The notes beneath the pieces are model-generated. The model was not told the DNA's origin. It saw nothing but the letters and a program-made list of their open reading frames with translations, and did not search any database. Shown piece after piece: positions 1-6,840 of a stretch of 35,175 nucleotides of DNA. How positions within the stretch are numbered: the first letter of the stretch is position 1; each line of letters starts with the position of its first letter. The translations under genes and the position numbers were made by a program. The stretch covers positions 1 through 35,175 of the forward strand of contig JAJDAV010000218.1 of assembly GCA_029261695.1 (NCBI GenBank), in the 5' to 3' direction. Source of the stretch: Nitrospinaceae bacterium. Lineage in GTDB: Bacteria; Nitrospinota; Nitrospinia; Nitrospinales; VA-1.

Positions 1-692
1 AAAGTGGATAGATCCCTTAGCAATTCTTTTTGAGAAGCTATGGAACTGATAATTTCCCTTAAATTTGCTGTGCTTAATTCTTTAGAAGCCAGAACAGCAT
101 TCACCGCTCCTCTTTCTCTTGATGCATGCTCTTTTATCCAAAGAATAGATGCAAAACTACTGGCGAGATGTGACAGCTCAATATTAGAGGTTAATGCTCT
201 ATAAAACTGTACTAGATTGAGGGCAAGGCCATTGAACTCGGTGTAATAAGTAAAAATAAACTTCGAATCTAATTTATCTACAGATTTCCTAATGCTTGGA
301 AGAAGATCGATTTCAACGTTTAGCTTATTGAAACTGGGTTTTAGGCCCCAGTAATTATTTTTAATAGCAAGAACGCTAATATCATTTCTGAAAGCAAGAA
401 TTGCGTCATCCGTTTTCTTTCTTTGCACTGGCAAATGACTAGCAAACTCTTCGCCTCCACTTCGGACAAAACCCAGGCTTTGCCCACGTTCTGTCTGAAA
501 TTCATCAATTAGCTTTATAATGTTTGCAGTTATCAATACAAAATCATTTGCCTTTTGTATTGCATTTCTTTCTTGCAGGTTTTTAAAAATTTGAAACCCA
601 CCCGTTAAAACGATCATTATGGTGGGAACAATTATTAGCAGGAGCAATTTATTCCTGACTAATAAATTATTTAGCATTCCGCTTATTTTCAT
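1..692 (-). CDS. NIT-domain (nitrate/nitrite-sensing-like) sensor protein, 3' end cut by the window
   Basis: The frame stays open from an ATG at 692 to the window edge, giving 230 codons without a stop. Residues 15-32 form one hydrophobic segment (LLLLIIVPTIMIVL), so the protein starts with a membrane anchor followed by an extracytoplasmic helical region. Two sequence blocks match the NIT domain pattern: TERGQSLGFVRSGG with a following QRKKTDDA, and further on KEHASRERGAVNAVL. NIT domains in chemoreceptors, kinases and cyclases are all-helical and bind nitrate or nitrite. The output domain lies outside the window, so it could be a chemoreceptor, a histidine kinase or a c-di-GMP enzyme. It is transcribed in the same direction as the diguanylate cyclase 93 bases upstream. 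No good Shine-Dalgarno sequence precedes the ATG; a second in-frame ATG lies five codons in. The domain assignment is from motif recognition only. Confidence 0.75.
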   Translation of the reverse strand, partial: MKISGMLNNLLVRNKLLLLIIVPTIMIVLTGGFQIFKNLQERNAIQKANDFVLITANIIKLIDEFQTERGQSLGFVRSGGEEFASHLPVQRKKTDDAILAFRNDISVLAIKNNYWGLKPSFNKLNVEIDLLPSIRKSVDKLDSKFIFTYYTEFNGLALNLVQFYRALTSNIELSHLASSFASILWIKEHASRERGAVNAVLASKELSTANLREIISSIASQKELLRDLST

Positions 693-785
693 TTAGCTAA
701 GGGTTCTATTCAATTTTTAAAATGAACAATATAAGAAAAGCTATTAATTTGGATTTGTTAAGTCCATTCGTTAGCGTTGAGCATT

Positions 786-1718
786 CTATTTGGAAATAAC
801 CCGGTTTCGGCCGGTGTCTTTAGCTATGTATAGACGTTCATCTGCTACTTTCAAAAGCTCTTCTAGTTTCAATTCTTTTTCACTTTGACAAGCCACTCCA
901 ATACTCATCGTTACTGAAATTTCATGGTCGTTGAATTTCATTTTTTCAGATTCTATGGCCTTTCGCATAGATTCGGCAGCTTTTTCGCCACCTGTCAATT
1001 TCGTTTCAGGTAAAACAATTAAAAACTCCTCTCCACCCCAGCGGGCTAAAAAGTCTACCTTTCTGCATTTTCTTTTTAAAATCCCGGATACCTTTTTAAG
1101 GACAAAGTCACCCATATCATGACCGTATTGATCGTTTACCTTTTTAAAAAAATCGATATCGAACATTAAGAGACAAAATACTTTTTCGTATCTTTCATAA
1201 CGAAATTGTTCGTTCTCCAGAATTTCCATCATGTCTCTTCGATTTGAAACTCCTGTTAAAGGATCTATTCTTGATATGGAATCAAGCTCTTCAATTAATT
1301 TATTTTTTTCATGCATCAATTTAACAGTAATGAGTTGATTCTTAACCCTTGCCACGACCTCCTTCTGTTGAAAGGGTTTGACAATATAATCAACACCTCC
1401 AACATCAAATCCTCTAACCAGATCATCAACTTCCGACTTAGCGGAAATAAAAATAATTGGAATTCCTTTAGTTTGATCGTTACTTTTTAGTTTTTCGCAT
1501 AATTGATAGCCATCTATTCCCGGCATCATGACATCGAGTAGAATCAGGTCAGGCTTATTTTTTTCAATAATTTTTAAGGCAATTTCTCCATTTGGGGCGA
1601 TGGAAAGATCTAGCCCGTTCTGTTTTAAAAATCTCGCGAGGATATCGATGTTGGCAGGGGTGTCATCGACAATTAAAACCTTCATTCCCTCAAATTGTTC
1701 CTCTTCGGTGGAAGCCAT
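786..1718 (-). CDS. Response regulator with GGDEF output: diguanylate cyclase (PleD/WspR type)
   Basis: An N-terminal receiver domain has the acidic pair D18-D19, phospho-acceptor D62 (LLDVMMPG), S92 and K114 (VKPF). A C-terminal GGDEF domain follows from about residue 145 and carries the active-site motif GGEEF at 228-232. An RxxD inhibitory I-site (R219-D222) lies exactly five residues before it. It should make c-di-GMP from two GTP when phosphorylated and be product-inhibited. All catalytic positions are intact and the length of 310 residues is normal for REC-GGDEF proteins. I chose the ATG at 1718, which has GGGA upstream, rather than an in-frame TTG four codons earlier. Its neighbours are a NIT-domain sensor on the same strand and an HD-GYP phosphodiesterase facing away across a 427-base gap. 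This makes a small c-di-GMP locus. The partner kinase is not visible. Confidence 0.93.
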   Translation of the reverse strand: MASTEEEQFEGMKVLIVDDTPANIDILARFLKQNGLDLSIAPNGEIALKIIEKNKPDLILLDVMMPGIDGYQLCEKLKSNDQTKGIPIIFISAKSEVDDLVRGFDVGGVDYIVKPFQQKEVVARVKNQLITVKLMHEKNKLIEELDSISRIDPLTGVSNRRDMMEILENEQFRYERYEKVFCLLMFDIDFFKKVNDQYGHDMGDFVLKKVSGILKRKCRKVDFLARWGGEEFLIVLPETKLTGGEKAAESMRKAIESEKMKFNDHEISVTMSIGVACQSEKELKLEELLKVADERLYIAKDTGRNRVISK

Positions 1719-1829
1719 ATAAAATCCCAATAAATTTAAATTCCTAGTGAATGTTAATAGTATAAAGGCAACTATTGAGGTTTAAAGGAAAAATTCAAAA
1801 AAAATCGAGATATCAATAATAAATGGGGG

Positions 1830-1907
1830 ATAAAGTCCGCTATTGGCTGTAAGTATTTTTTAGTTCGCCCAACTATTACAGAAATTTCTCAACAAAGCGG
1901 ATTTTAT
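1830..1907 (+). other. Nested long-stem inverted-repeat element, possible structured RNA
   Basis: Three nested stems can be drawn. The outer 12-base arms 1830-1841 and 1896-1907 pair fully with one G-U. An inner stem pairs CTGTAA (1847-1852) with TTACAG (1876-1881). An apical stem pairs TAGTT (1861-1865) with AACTA (1871-1875) around the loop CGCCC. The outer G-U pair works only on the plus strand; on the minus strand it would be A-C. This favours an RNA read toward the HD-GYP gene. No T-run follows it, so it is not a simple terminator. I do not recognise it as a known riboswitch; a small palindromic repeat element is the alternative. Confidence 0.45.
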
Positions 1908-2109
1908 AGAATATGCAAAATACAAAATTCCCCAATCCTCCTATTCTCTATATTGAGAAAACTGGCTTTAGCCCCGGCTAACCTGCTTTTAATTTACAGT
2001 AGCCCCCCCCTACACCTTCAATTACCCTTATTTTATCGCAAGTTATCGATCTTTCGATATGGAGTAGTCCATTGTGGTAAATGTAATAATTTCTATGGTA
2101 GGCTGACCC

Positions 2110-2136
2110 ACCTCCAAAAAATAGGAGGTCTTTTTT
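2110..2136 (+). terminator. Terminator-like hairpin in the leader of the HD-GYP gene
   Basis: ACCTCC (2110-2115) pairs with GGAGGT (2124-2129), followed by C and six T. It ends 21 bases before the ATG at 2158, so transcripts from upstream must pass it to reach the gene. Two hairpins lie just upstream: TATCGA/TCGATA at 2044-2059 and ATGGA/TCCAT at 2059-2072. The arrangement fits an attenuator, or the end of a separate short RNA. Confidence 0.5.
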
Positions 2137-2157
2137 GCAAATATCAATGGAATTTTC

Positions 2158-3105
2158 ATGAGCGCTACATCAGAGCAGTATAGAAAAATTGACATCGAGT
2201 CACTCAGCTCAACCGGCGATCAGAAGTTCAATTTATATGTAAAATCTAACGATGACTTCGTTAAGTTCGCTGGGACAGAACCCGCGCATCAGGAAAAAGT
2301 TCGGAATTTATTAAAAGCGGGCGAGCTGACGGAAGATCTTTATATTGATGTTTTGGAGCAAGAAGAATATTTCAAGCAGATCACAGGAAGCCTTGCCTCG
2401 GTAGCTTCTGATGAAGCTCTTACTCCTCACCTCAGGGCTGAAAAAATTTACAATGTCTCCCTTTCTGTTATGAAGGAGTTTTTTGAAAACAGCTCATCCA
2501 GAAAAATTTTGAATTCGGCCAATGACATAATGGGCGCCATGCAAACCTGCCTTGAAGTGACCAATCAAGGGTTTTCATTACTAGCCAAAACTATGGTCAA
2601 AAATTATCCTGCTTACATCCATTCCATAAATGTAGGACTTTATTGCTTGAGCTATGCTGGAAAAATGAAAATGGCCCAAGAAGAAACTCAAATTCTGGCG
2701 ATTGGTGGTTTATTTCACGATCTAGGTTTGACGGCAATCTCTGATGAGACCCTTTATAAAAAAGGCAAGCTGGATATGGATGAGATTCAGTGGATGCGCT
2801 CGCACACGGAAGAAGGGATAGCGATCATAAAGGATTTGAATCTTTATAATGAAGAAGTCGTCAAAATGGCGGCTCAACATCATGAAAGTTTTGATGGGAA
2901 GGGCTACCCCTATGCCCTGGCAAATGACAAAATCTCATACTTTTCGCGAGTCTGCAAAGTCGCCGATGTCTACGAAAGCCTCACTTCACCGGTCGTTTAC
3001 CGCAAAGCCATGAAACCCCTGGATGCTTTAACCATTATGACCCGCGATATGAAAGGCATGTTTGACCCCAAAGTATTGCGTAATTTTATCACTTTGCTCA
3101 CCTAA
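2158..3105 (+). CDS. HD-GYP domain protein, probable c-di-GMP phosphodiesterase
   Basis: The C-terminal half is an HD-GYP domain: H155, the H187-D188 pair in LFHDLG, H216 in SHTEEG, the HHE motif at 241-243, GYP at 249-251 and D270 in KVAD. These are the metal-binding residues and the signature triad of c-di-GMP phosphodiesterases, so hydrolysis of c-di-GMP to pGpG or GMP is the expected reaction. Residues 1-140 form an unrecognised, mostly helical N-terminal region rather than a receiver domain, so the input signal is unknown. Length is 315 residues with no membrane segment, so it is cytosolic. The ATG at 2158 has only a weak TGGA ahead of it. A terminator-like hairpin lies directly upstream, which suggests control in the leader. 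Its opposite number, a diguanylate cyclase, is the next gene to the left. Confidence 0.9.
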   Translation: MSATSEQYRKIDIESLSSTGDQKFNLYVKSNDDFVKFAGTEPAHQEKVRNLLKAGELTEDLYIDVLEQEEYFKQITGSLASVASDEALTPHLRAEKIYNVSLSVMKEFFENSSSRKILNSANDIMGAMQTCLEVTNQGFSLLAKTMVKNYPAYIHSINVGLYCLSYAGKMKMAQEETQILAIGGLFHDLGLTAISDETLYKKGKLDMDEIQWMRSHTEEGIAIIKDLNLYNEEVVKMAAQHHESFDGKGYPYALANDKISYFSRVCKVADVYESLTSPVVYRKAMKPLDALTIMTRDMKGMFDPKVLRNFITLLT

Positions 3106-3272
3106 TTTTCCTCATTAGCTAGAGCATTGATAAAACTAGCATTGGATAGAATCTTCCGCAGATTTGACTTATTTATCCGGGCTATTATCAACCCTTTTCG
3201 ATTAGGAAGCCTGATATATGCTTGGGTTTTCCAAGCCAATATGCTAAAATGCATTATCACAATAAGACAATT

Positions 3273-3298
3273 GGGAAGAAGTTTTTCCCGAGTTTTTT
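3273..3298 (+). terminator. Weak intrinsic terminator
   Basis: GGGAA (3273-3277) pairs with TTCCC (3285-3289); a T-run follows at 3293-3298. The stem is short, so efficiency is doubtful. Confidence 0.35.
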
Positions 3299-3347
3299 GG
3301 AACAACATCTGTGGCATGGGCAATACAATTTCAAATGAAATACTTTA

Positions 3348-3377
3348 ACCGTCCTGATTTTCCGGGTGGTTTTTTTT
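3348..3377 (+). terminator. Intrinsic terminator upstream of the cold-shock gene
   Basis: ACCGTCC (3348-3354) pairs with GGGTGGT (3364-3370) using two G-U pairs, and is followed by seven more T (3371-3377). It probably ends the HD-GYP transcript, or an RNA encoded in 3110-3347. Confidence 0.55.
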
Positions 3378-3488
3378 ATGCCCGTAGCAGATTTTTTTCC
3401 AAATAAGTCTTAATAATTTCAATTGGGGACTCTGTTTTAATATCTGGATGCAAGGTCGTCCCGCAAATTTTTTGGGAGTAAATTCAAA

Positions 3489-3689
3489 ATGGCTCAAGGC
3501 AAAGTAAAGTGGTTCAATGAGAGCAAAGGGTATGGTTTTATTGAATCCGATGACGGGGAAGACTGTTTCGTGCATTTCTCGGAAATTCAAACAGATGGTT
3601 TCAAAACCCTTCATGAAGGTCAAGCGGTTGAATTCGAAAAAACGATGGGCCAAAAAGGACCGCAGGCTTCTAAGGTAGTCCCTAAGTAA
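3489..3689 (+). CDS. cspA: Cold-shock domain protein (CspA family)
   Basis: This 66-residue protein is a complete single cold-shock domain. It opens with the typical [18 protein letters not shown] stretch containing the RNP1 motif KGYGFI, followed by RNP2 in CFVHF (residues 26-30). Such proteins are small cytosolic beta barrels that bind single-stranded RNA and DNA and relieve RNA structure, often at low temperature or as general RNA chaperones. A GGGAG ribosome site lies about ten bases before the ATG. The leader after the upstream terminator is roughly 110 bases; whether it acts as a thermosensor cannot be told. A 52-residue gene follows after 95 bases in the same direction, so the two may share a transcript. 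Family assignment is certain; cold induction is inferred. Confidence 0.96.
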   Translation: MAQGKVKWFNESKGYGFIESDDGEDCFVHFSEIQTDGFKTLHEGQAVEFEKTMGQKGPQASKVVPK

Positions 3690-3711
3690 ATAAAGAATCT
3701 GATGTCTTTCC

Positions 3712-3735
3712 CCGATAAGGCTTTCTTCTTATCGG
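3712..3735 (+). other. Hairpin between the cold-shock gene and the next small gene
   Basis: CCGATAAG (3712-3719) pairs perfectly with CTTATCGG (3728-3735) around an eight-base loop. No T-run follows, so it is more likely an RNA-stabilising or processing structure than a terminator. Confidence 0.4.
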
Positions 3736-3784
3736 CTAATTGACACATTAAATTGCATAAACGACTTATCAGAAAGGGAAGACA

Positions 3785-3943
3785 ATGCATGAAGTAAAAG
3801 TATTTGATGCTTCTGGAAATCTCAAAAAAGTGATTTCCGTTAAAGCTTTGAACAAGCGGACAGACAAGCAAATCAACTCACCTTCTTTTTATAATAAAAA
3901 AGGTCGCAAGGTGAAACCGCTAGTACAAGAGACCGCAAAATAA
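3785..3943 (+). CDS. Hypothetical 52-residue basic protein
   Basis: ATG at 3785, well placed after an AGGGA ribosome site (AAAGGGAAGACA before the start), opens a 52-codon frame ending in TAA. The product begins MHEVKVFDASGNLKKVIS and ends KKGRKVKPLVQETAK. It is rich in lysine, has no cysteine, membrane segment or signal peptide, and is probably a soluble nucleic-acid- or ribosome-associated protein, although no known domain is recognised. The gene lies 95 bases after the cold-shock gene and is closed by a strong terminator, so it is a real transcription unit end. The ribosome site, the terminator and the position support it as a true gene; its function is unknown. Confidence 0.7.
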   Translation: MHEVKVFDASGNLKKVISVKALNKRTDKQINSPSFYNKKGRKVKPLVQETAK

Positions 3944-3944
3944 G

Positions 3945-3976
3945 AAAAAGCCAGTACAACTTGTACTGGCTTTTTT
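3945..3976 (+). terminator. Strong intrinsic terminator, probably bidirectional
   Basis: AAAAAGCCAGTAC pairs with GTACTGGCTTTTTT, leaving a very short loop. The A-run on the left arm makes it usable on the minus strand too, where the inositol synthase gene ends at 4029. Confidence 0.9.
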
Positions 3977-4028
3977 GTAACTTACCTTTTTTTCCTTCAC
4001 TAACCGTTTCTAGTCTACCCCGCCTTGT

Positions 4029-5381
4029 TTAGCCCTTGGGCTCATAGTAATCCAGCCCAGAATGGTCGATCACCTTTTCACCCATCAAAATTCTAAGAGT
4101 ATTTCTCATTTTTTCATCCTGATCGAACAGAGAGTTGACGGGTTTTAGATCGGGACGACATTGTGGGGACTTAAAATAAAATGATAGCCATTCTTGAATA
4201 CCACGCATACCTGCTCGGTTAGCCATATCCAGGAACAAGACAAGATCCAATACCACCGGTGCGGCAAGAATTGAGTCTCGGCAGAGAAAATTGACCTTCA
4301 GTTGCATTTTTTGTCCCAGCCAGCCTTGAATATCAATGTTATCCCAACCTTCTTTAGCATCCCCTCTTGGAGGATAATATTCGATACGAATTTTATGGTA
4401 ATAATCGCCATAAAGTTCCGGGTAGAGATCGTCTTGAAAAATGCTGTCGAGCACAGACCCTTTGCTCACTTCTTTAGATCGAAATGAATCGGGGTCATCC
4501 AAAACTTCTCCATCACGATTGCCCAGAATATTGCTGGAAAACCACCCTTCCAACCCTAGCATTCGAGCTTTGAGTCCCGGTGCGATAATGGTTTTCATTA
4601 AGGTTTGGCCCGTTTTAAAATCTTTACCCGCAATCGCCACATTATGTTTTAAGGCTAATTCTACTATTGCGGGATGATCAACAGTTTGGTTTGGGGAACC
4701 ATTTGCAAAAGGCACACCCATTCTGATCGCTGCATATGCGTAAATCATGGAAGGTGGAATAATAGCAAGATCATCTTTCAAGGCTTTCTCAAAACCTTCA
4801 ACCGTCTGAAAAGCTTCGTGGTCCATTTCTTCCTGATAAACTTCTGTAGAGCCACACCAGCACATAACCAGCCGATCAAGGCCTTTCTCTTTTTTAAAGT
4901 TCTCCATGTCCTTCATCAACATTTCCGCCAATTCCATTTTATTGGCGGCTTTTTTAACGTTAGGTCCGGAAAGATTTTTTACAAAAGCAGGATCGAACAC
5001 TGCAGGCCAAGGCTTAATTTCTTCCAGTTGTTTACGAATAGGCTCCAGTTCCTGTTTATCTATAACGCCACAAGCTAATGCTGCCTGATAGCAATTGTCG
5101 TCATAAATATCCCACCCACCAAAAACCAAGTCGGTAAGAGGTGAAAGAGGAACAAAATCTTTTATATATGGATACTGCGGATTATCCCTTTTACCCAAGC
5201 GGATGCGTGACATTTGGGTAACTGAGCCAATAGGTTGGCTGTGACCGGCATTCACCAATTGCACTCCAGCAATTAGAGTGGAACTAACGGCGCCCATGCC
5301 TGGAAGTAGAACCCCTAATTTTCCTTTCGGAGGTTCAATTTTTCGAGCCAACCCATCATGTATATCTGTGTTTTCATTCAT
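4029..5381 (-). CDS. ino1: Myo-inositol-1-phosphate synthase
   Basis: This 450-residue protein converts glucose-6-phosphate to L-myo-inositol-1-phosphate with NAD+ as a recycled cofactor. The N-terminal Rossmann fold begins with GVLLPGMGAVSS (about residues 23-34). Later blocks match the family catalytic core: GKDFKTGQT, LGLEGWFSSNILGNRDG and CRDSILAAPVVLDLV, which hold the lysines and aspartates of the active site. The length fits the bacterial/archaeal branch rather than the longer eukaryotic enzymes. The ATG at 5381 has AAAGG about nine bases ahead. The gene diverges from a CDP-alcohol phosphotransferase fusion across 228 bases, and the rest of the inositol-phosphate block follows. This gives it an obvious role as the first step of CDP-inositol formation. 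It ends close to a bidirectional terminator. Confidence 0.95.
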   Translation of the reverse strand: MNENTDIHDGLARKIEPPKGKLGVLLPGMGAVSSTLIAGVQLVNAGHSQPIGSVTQMSRIRLGKRDNPQYPYIKDFVPLSPLTDLVFGGWDIYDDNCYQAALACGVIDKQELEPIRKQLEEIKPWPAVFDPAFVKNLSGPNVKKAANKMELAEMLMKDMENFKKEKGLDRLVMCWCGSTEVYQEEMDHEAFQTVEGFEKALKDDLAIIPPSMIYAYAAIRMGVPFANGSPNQTVDHPAIVELALKHNVAIAGKDFKTGQTLMKTIIAPGLKARMLGLEGWFSSNILGNRDGEVLDDPDSFRSKEVSKGSVLDSIFQDDLYPELYGDYYHKIRIEYYPPRGDAKEGWDNIDIQGWLGQKMQLKVNFLCRDSILAAPVVLDLVLFLDMANRAGMRGIQEWLSFYFKSPQCRPDLKPVNSLFDQDEKMRNTLRILMGEKVIDHSGLDYYEPKG

Positions 5382-5609
5382 AATTTAACTGCCTTTGACC
5401 TTTGGAGATGTTTTTATTAAAAAAAAAGTTTGCTAAAATGATTCTCTAAGATTTATACCCAAAATTAAGTCGGACGATAACAATATACATTACAAACATC
5501 AAAATATTAATAGCTAGATTATAATTTTGTAATAATTACGATTTCGCCTCGACAAACCCATTGTTAGTTAGAATAGTTCCACCAAAAAAATCAATAGATT
5601 GAAACATTA

Positions 5610-6827
5610 ATGATAAGAAACCACGATCATCCTGATTCTGCTGCAGCGAAAAAAACTCCAAGCGGGGTTCTCTTTCTTAAAAATCCGGGGAACGCAGAAG
5701 ATTCTATTGATTGGTATTCTTCCAAAATCGCGGGGGTTCCTTTAATCCTCCGCAATCTACTGACCCTAAAAAGGGCCGGCATTGAAACCCTGGCAATTTT
5801 TACGGATGACCCTAAAGGAAAAATACAGGAATCTTTCGAGAATATGGTGAAGGATTCAAGGCTATCACAAAAAATTATATGGATAGGAAACCTTCCTCAA
5901 TTAAAAGAGTGGATTCAAAGCAATCCCAACCCAACTTATATCTTCAACGGCTCTGTTTTGTATGACAAGAAAAGTCTATACCAGCTAATTCATTCGGAAC
6001 CACAAAACACAAAAGAGTCTTCGTTTCCTGTGGATCCCGAAAGCCTGGAAGATCTGCTATTAAATAATAAGATCGATTCGACCCCGGCACAGAACAATGA
6101 CTTTCCTGTTTACGTTCCCGGCTCCAAGAAAATGGAAATTAAAAAGCGTGAGGACTTCAAAATCCTTCACGAAGCGCAGGTAGGAGGTTCAGGACTCAAT
6201 CACGATAGCCCCATCACCAGAATCCTTTCCCGACCCGCCTCCCGTGTTTTGACGCGCATATTTTTGAACACACCCATTACCCCAAACCAAATCACTCTAA
6301 TCAGTTTCTTTTTTGGGCTGGTTTCTTCCTTCTTATTTTTTCAGGGCAACTACAAGAGTTGTGTGATAGCGGCAATATTTTTGGTTTTTTCAACATGGAT
6401 TGATGGAGCGGACGGAGAAATTGCGCGACTAAAATTCATGGAAACAGACATTGGTAAAAAACTGGATATTTATTGCGACAACATCATCCATTTTTTAGTA
6501 TTCACCGCAATTGGTTACGGTATCTACTCCAAAACAGATGAAATTATTTTTTTGTATCTTGGGAGCTTGGCTGGACTGGGGGGTCTATTGTCATTCTTTT
6601 TGCTCAGTCCAATACTTCTCGATAAACGATCCCCAGGAAAACAATTGTTCCATACCAGCGAACCTGAGTTGGCAGAAAAATTCGCGAACAGAGACTTCAT
6701 TCATTTTCTTTTATTGGTTTCTTTAATAGATCAACTGGAAATTTTTATTGTAGTTGCAGCGGTAGGAGCAAATCTATTCGCCGGATATTTGGTTTTTTCC
6801 CGGTTCCTTAAACCAAAAGCGGCGTAA
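5610..6827 (+). CDS. CDP-alcohol phosphotransferase fused to a decayed nucleotidyltransferase-like domain
   Basis: Residues about 200-400 are a membrane CDP-alcohol phosphotransferase. The full signature D265-x2-DG-x2-AR-x8-G-x3-D286-x3-D290 is intact, after the typical entry TPITPNQIT (221-229), with several transmembrane helices behind it. Residues 18-190 look like a sugar-phosphate nucleotidyltransferase fold: AGVPLILRNLLTLKRAGIET resembles the family. However, the glycine-rich GxGxR nucleotide loop and the GD metal site are missing. The order matches the bifunctional inositol-phosphate cytidylyltransferase/di-inositol-phosphate-phosphate synthase (IPCT-DIPPS), with an inactive first half. 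An intact stand-alone cytidylyltransferase is encoded next to it and convergent, with 13 bases between stops. Likely reaction: transfer of an inositol-phosphate group from CDP-inositol to inositol phosphate or to a lipid. The ATG at 5610 has no clear ribosome site. Confidence 0.8.
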   Translation: MIRNHDHPDSAAAKKTPSGVLFLKNPGNAEDSIDWYSSKIAGVPLILRNLLTLKRAGIETLAIFTDDPKGKIQESFENMVKDSRLSQKIIWIGNLPQLKEWIQSNPNPTYIFNGSVLYDKKSLYQLIHSEPQNTKESSFPVDPESLEDLLLNNKIDSTPAQNNDFPVYVPGSKKMEIKKREDFKILHEAQVGGSGLNHDSPITRILSRPASRVLTRIFLNTPITPNQITLISFFFGLVSSFLFFQGNYKSCVIAAIFLVFSTWIDGADGEIARLKFMETDIGKKLDIYCDNIIHFLVFTAIGYGIYSKTDEIIFLYLGSLAGLGGLLSFFLLSPILLDKRSPGKQLFHTSEPELAEKFANRDFIHFLLLVSLIDQLEIFIVVAAVGANLFAGYLVFSRFLKPKAA

Positions 6828-6840
6828 AAATATTTTTTCT

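Larger units (their letters stand above)
1731..2157. other. Intergenic region of 427 bases between two c-di-GMP genes
   Basis: No convincing protein gene was found here. The short open frame from about 1953 has no ribosome site and contains a run of eight C (2003-2010). The region holds the nested hairpin element at 1830-1907, two small hairpins at 2044-2059 and 2059-2072, and a terminator-like hairpin at 2110-2136 just before the HD-GYP start. Divergent promoters for the two flanking genes should also lie here, but no clean -35/-10 pair stands out. Confidence 0.7.
3106..3488. other. Intergenic region of 383 bases with several hairpins and terminators
   Basis: No believable gene was found. 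An open frame of 73 codons from a TTG at 3127 has no ribosome site and a featureless product. The region contains a hairpin GCTTGG/CCAAGC near 3221-3236, a weak terminator at 3273-3298 and a better one at 3348-3377. From 3378 to 3488 lies the leader of the cold-shock gene with a GGGAG ribosome site. The stretch 3110-3347 could be the 3' end of the HD-GYP transcript or a small untranslated RNA. Confidence 0.6.

Noticed and set aside
2003-2010. Poly-C tract as a possible phase-variation switch
   Set aside because: It lies in non-coding DNA, not in a gene or between promoter elements I can identify, so slippage would have no evident effect.
1800-2157. c-di-GMP-I riboswitch upstream of the HD-GYP gene
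   Set aside because: The conserved core with its GCACAGGGCAAACC-type segment and tetraloop receptor is absent; only generic hairpins are present.
1953-2183. A 76-codon frame ahead of the HD-GYP gene
   Set aside because: No ribosome site, contains a run of eight C and passes through the terminator hairpin; composition is not protein-like.
3127-3348. A 73-codon frame starting with TTG after the HD-GYP gene
   Set aside because: No ribosome site and no family features; it runs through a weak terminator, and the next terminator starts where it ends.
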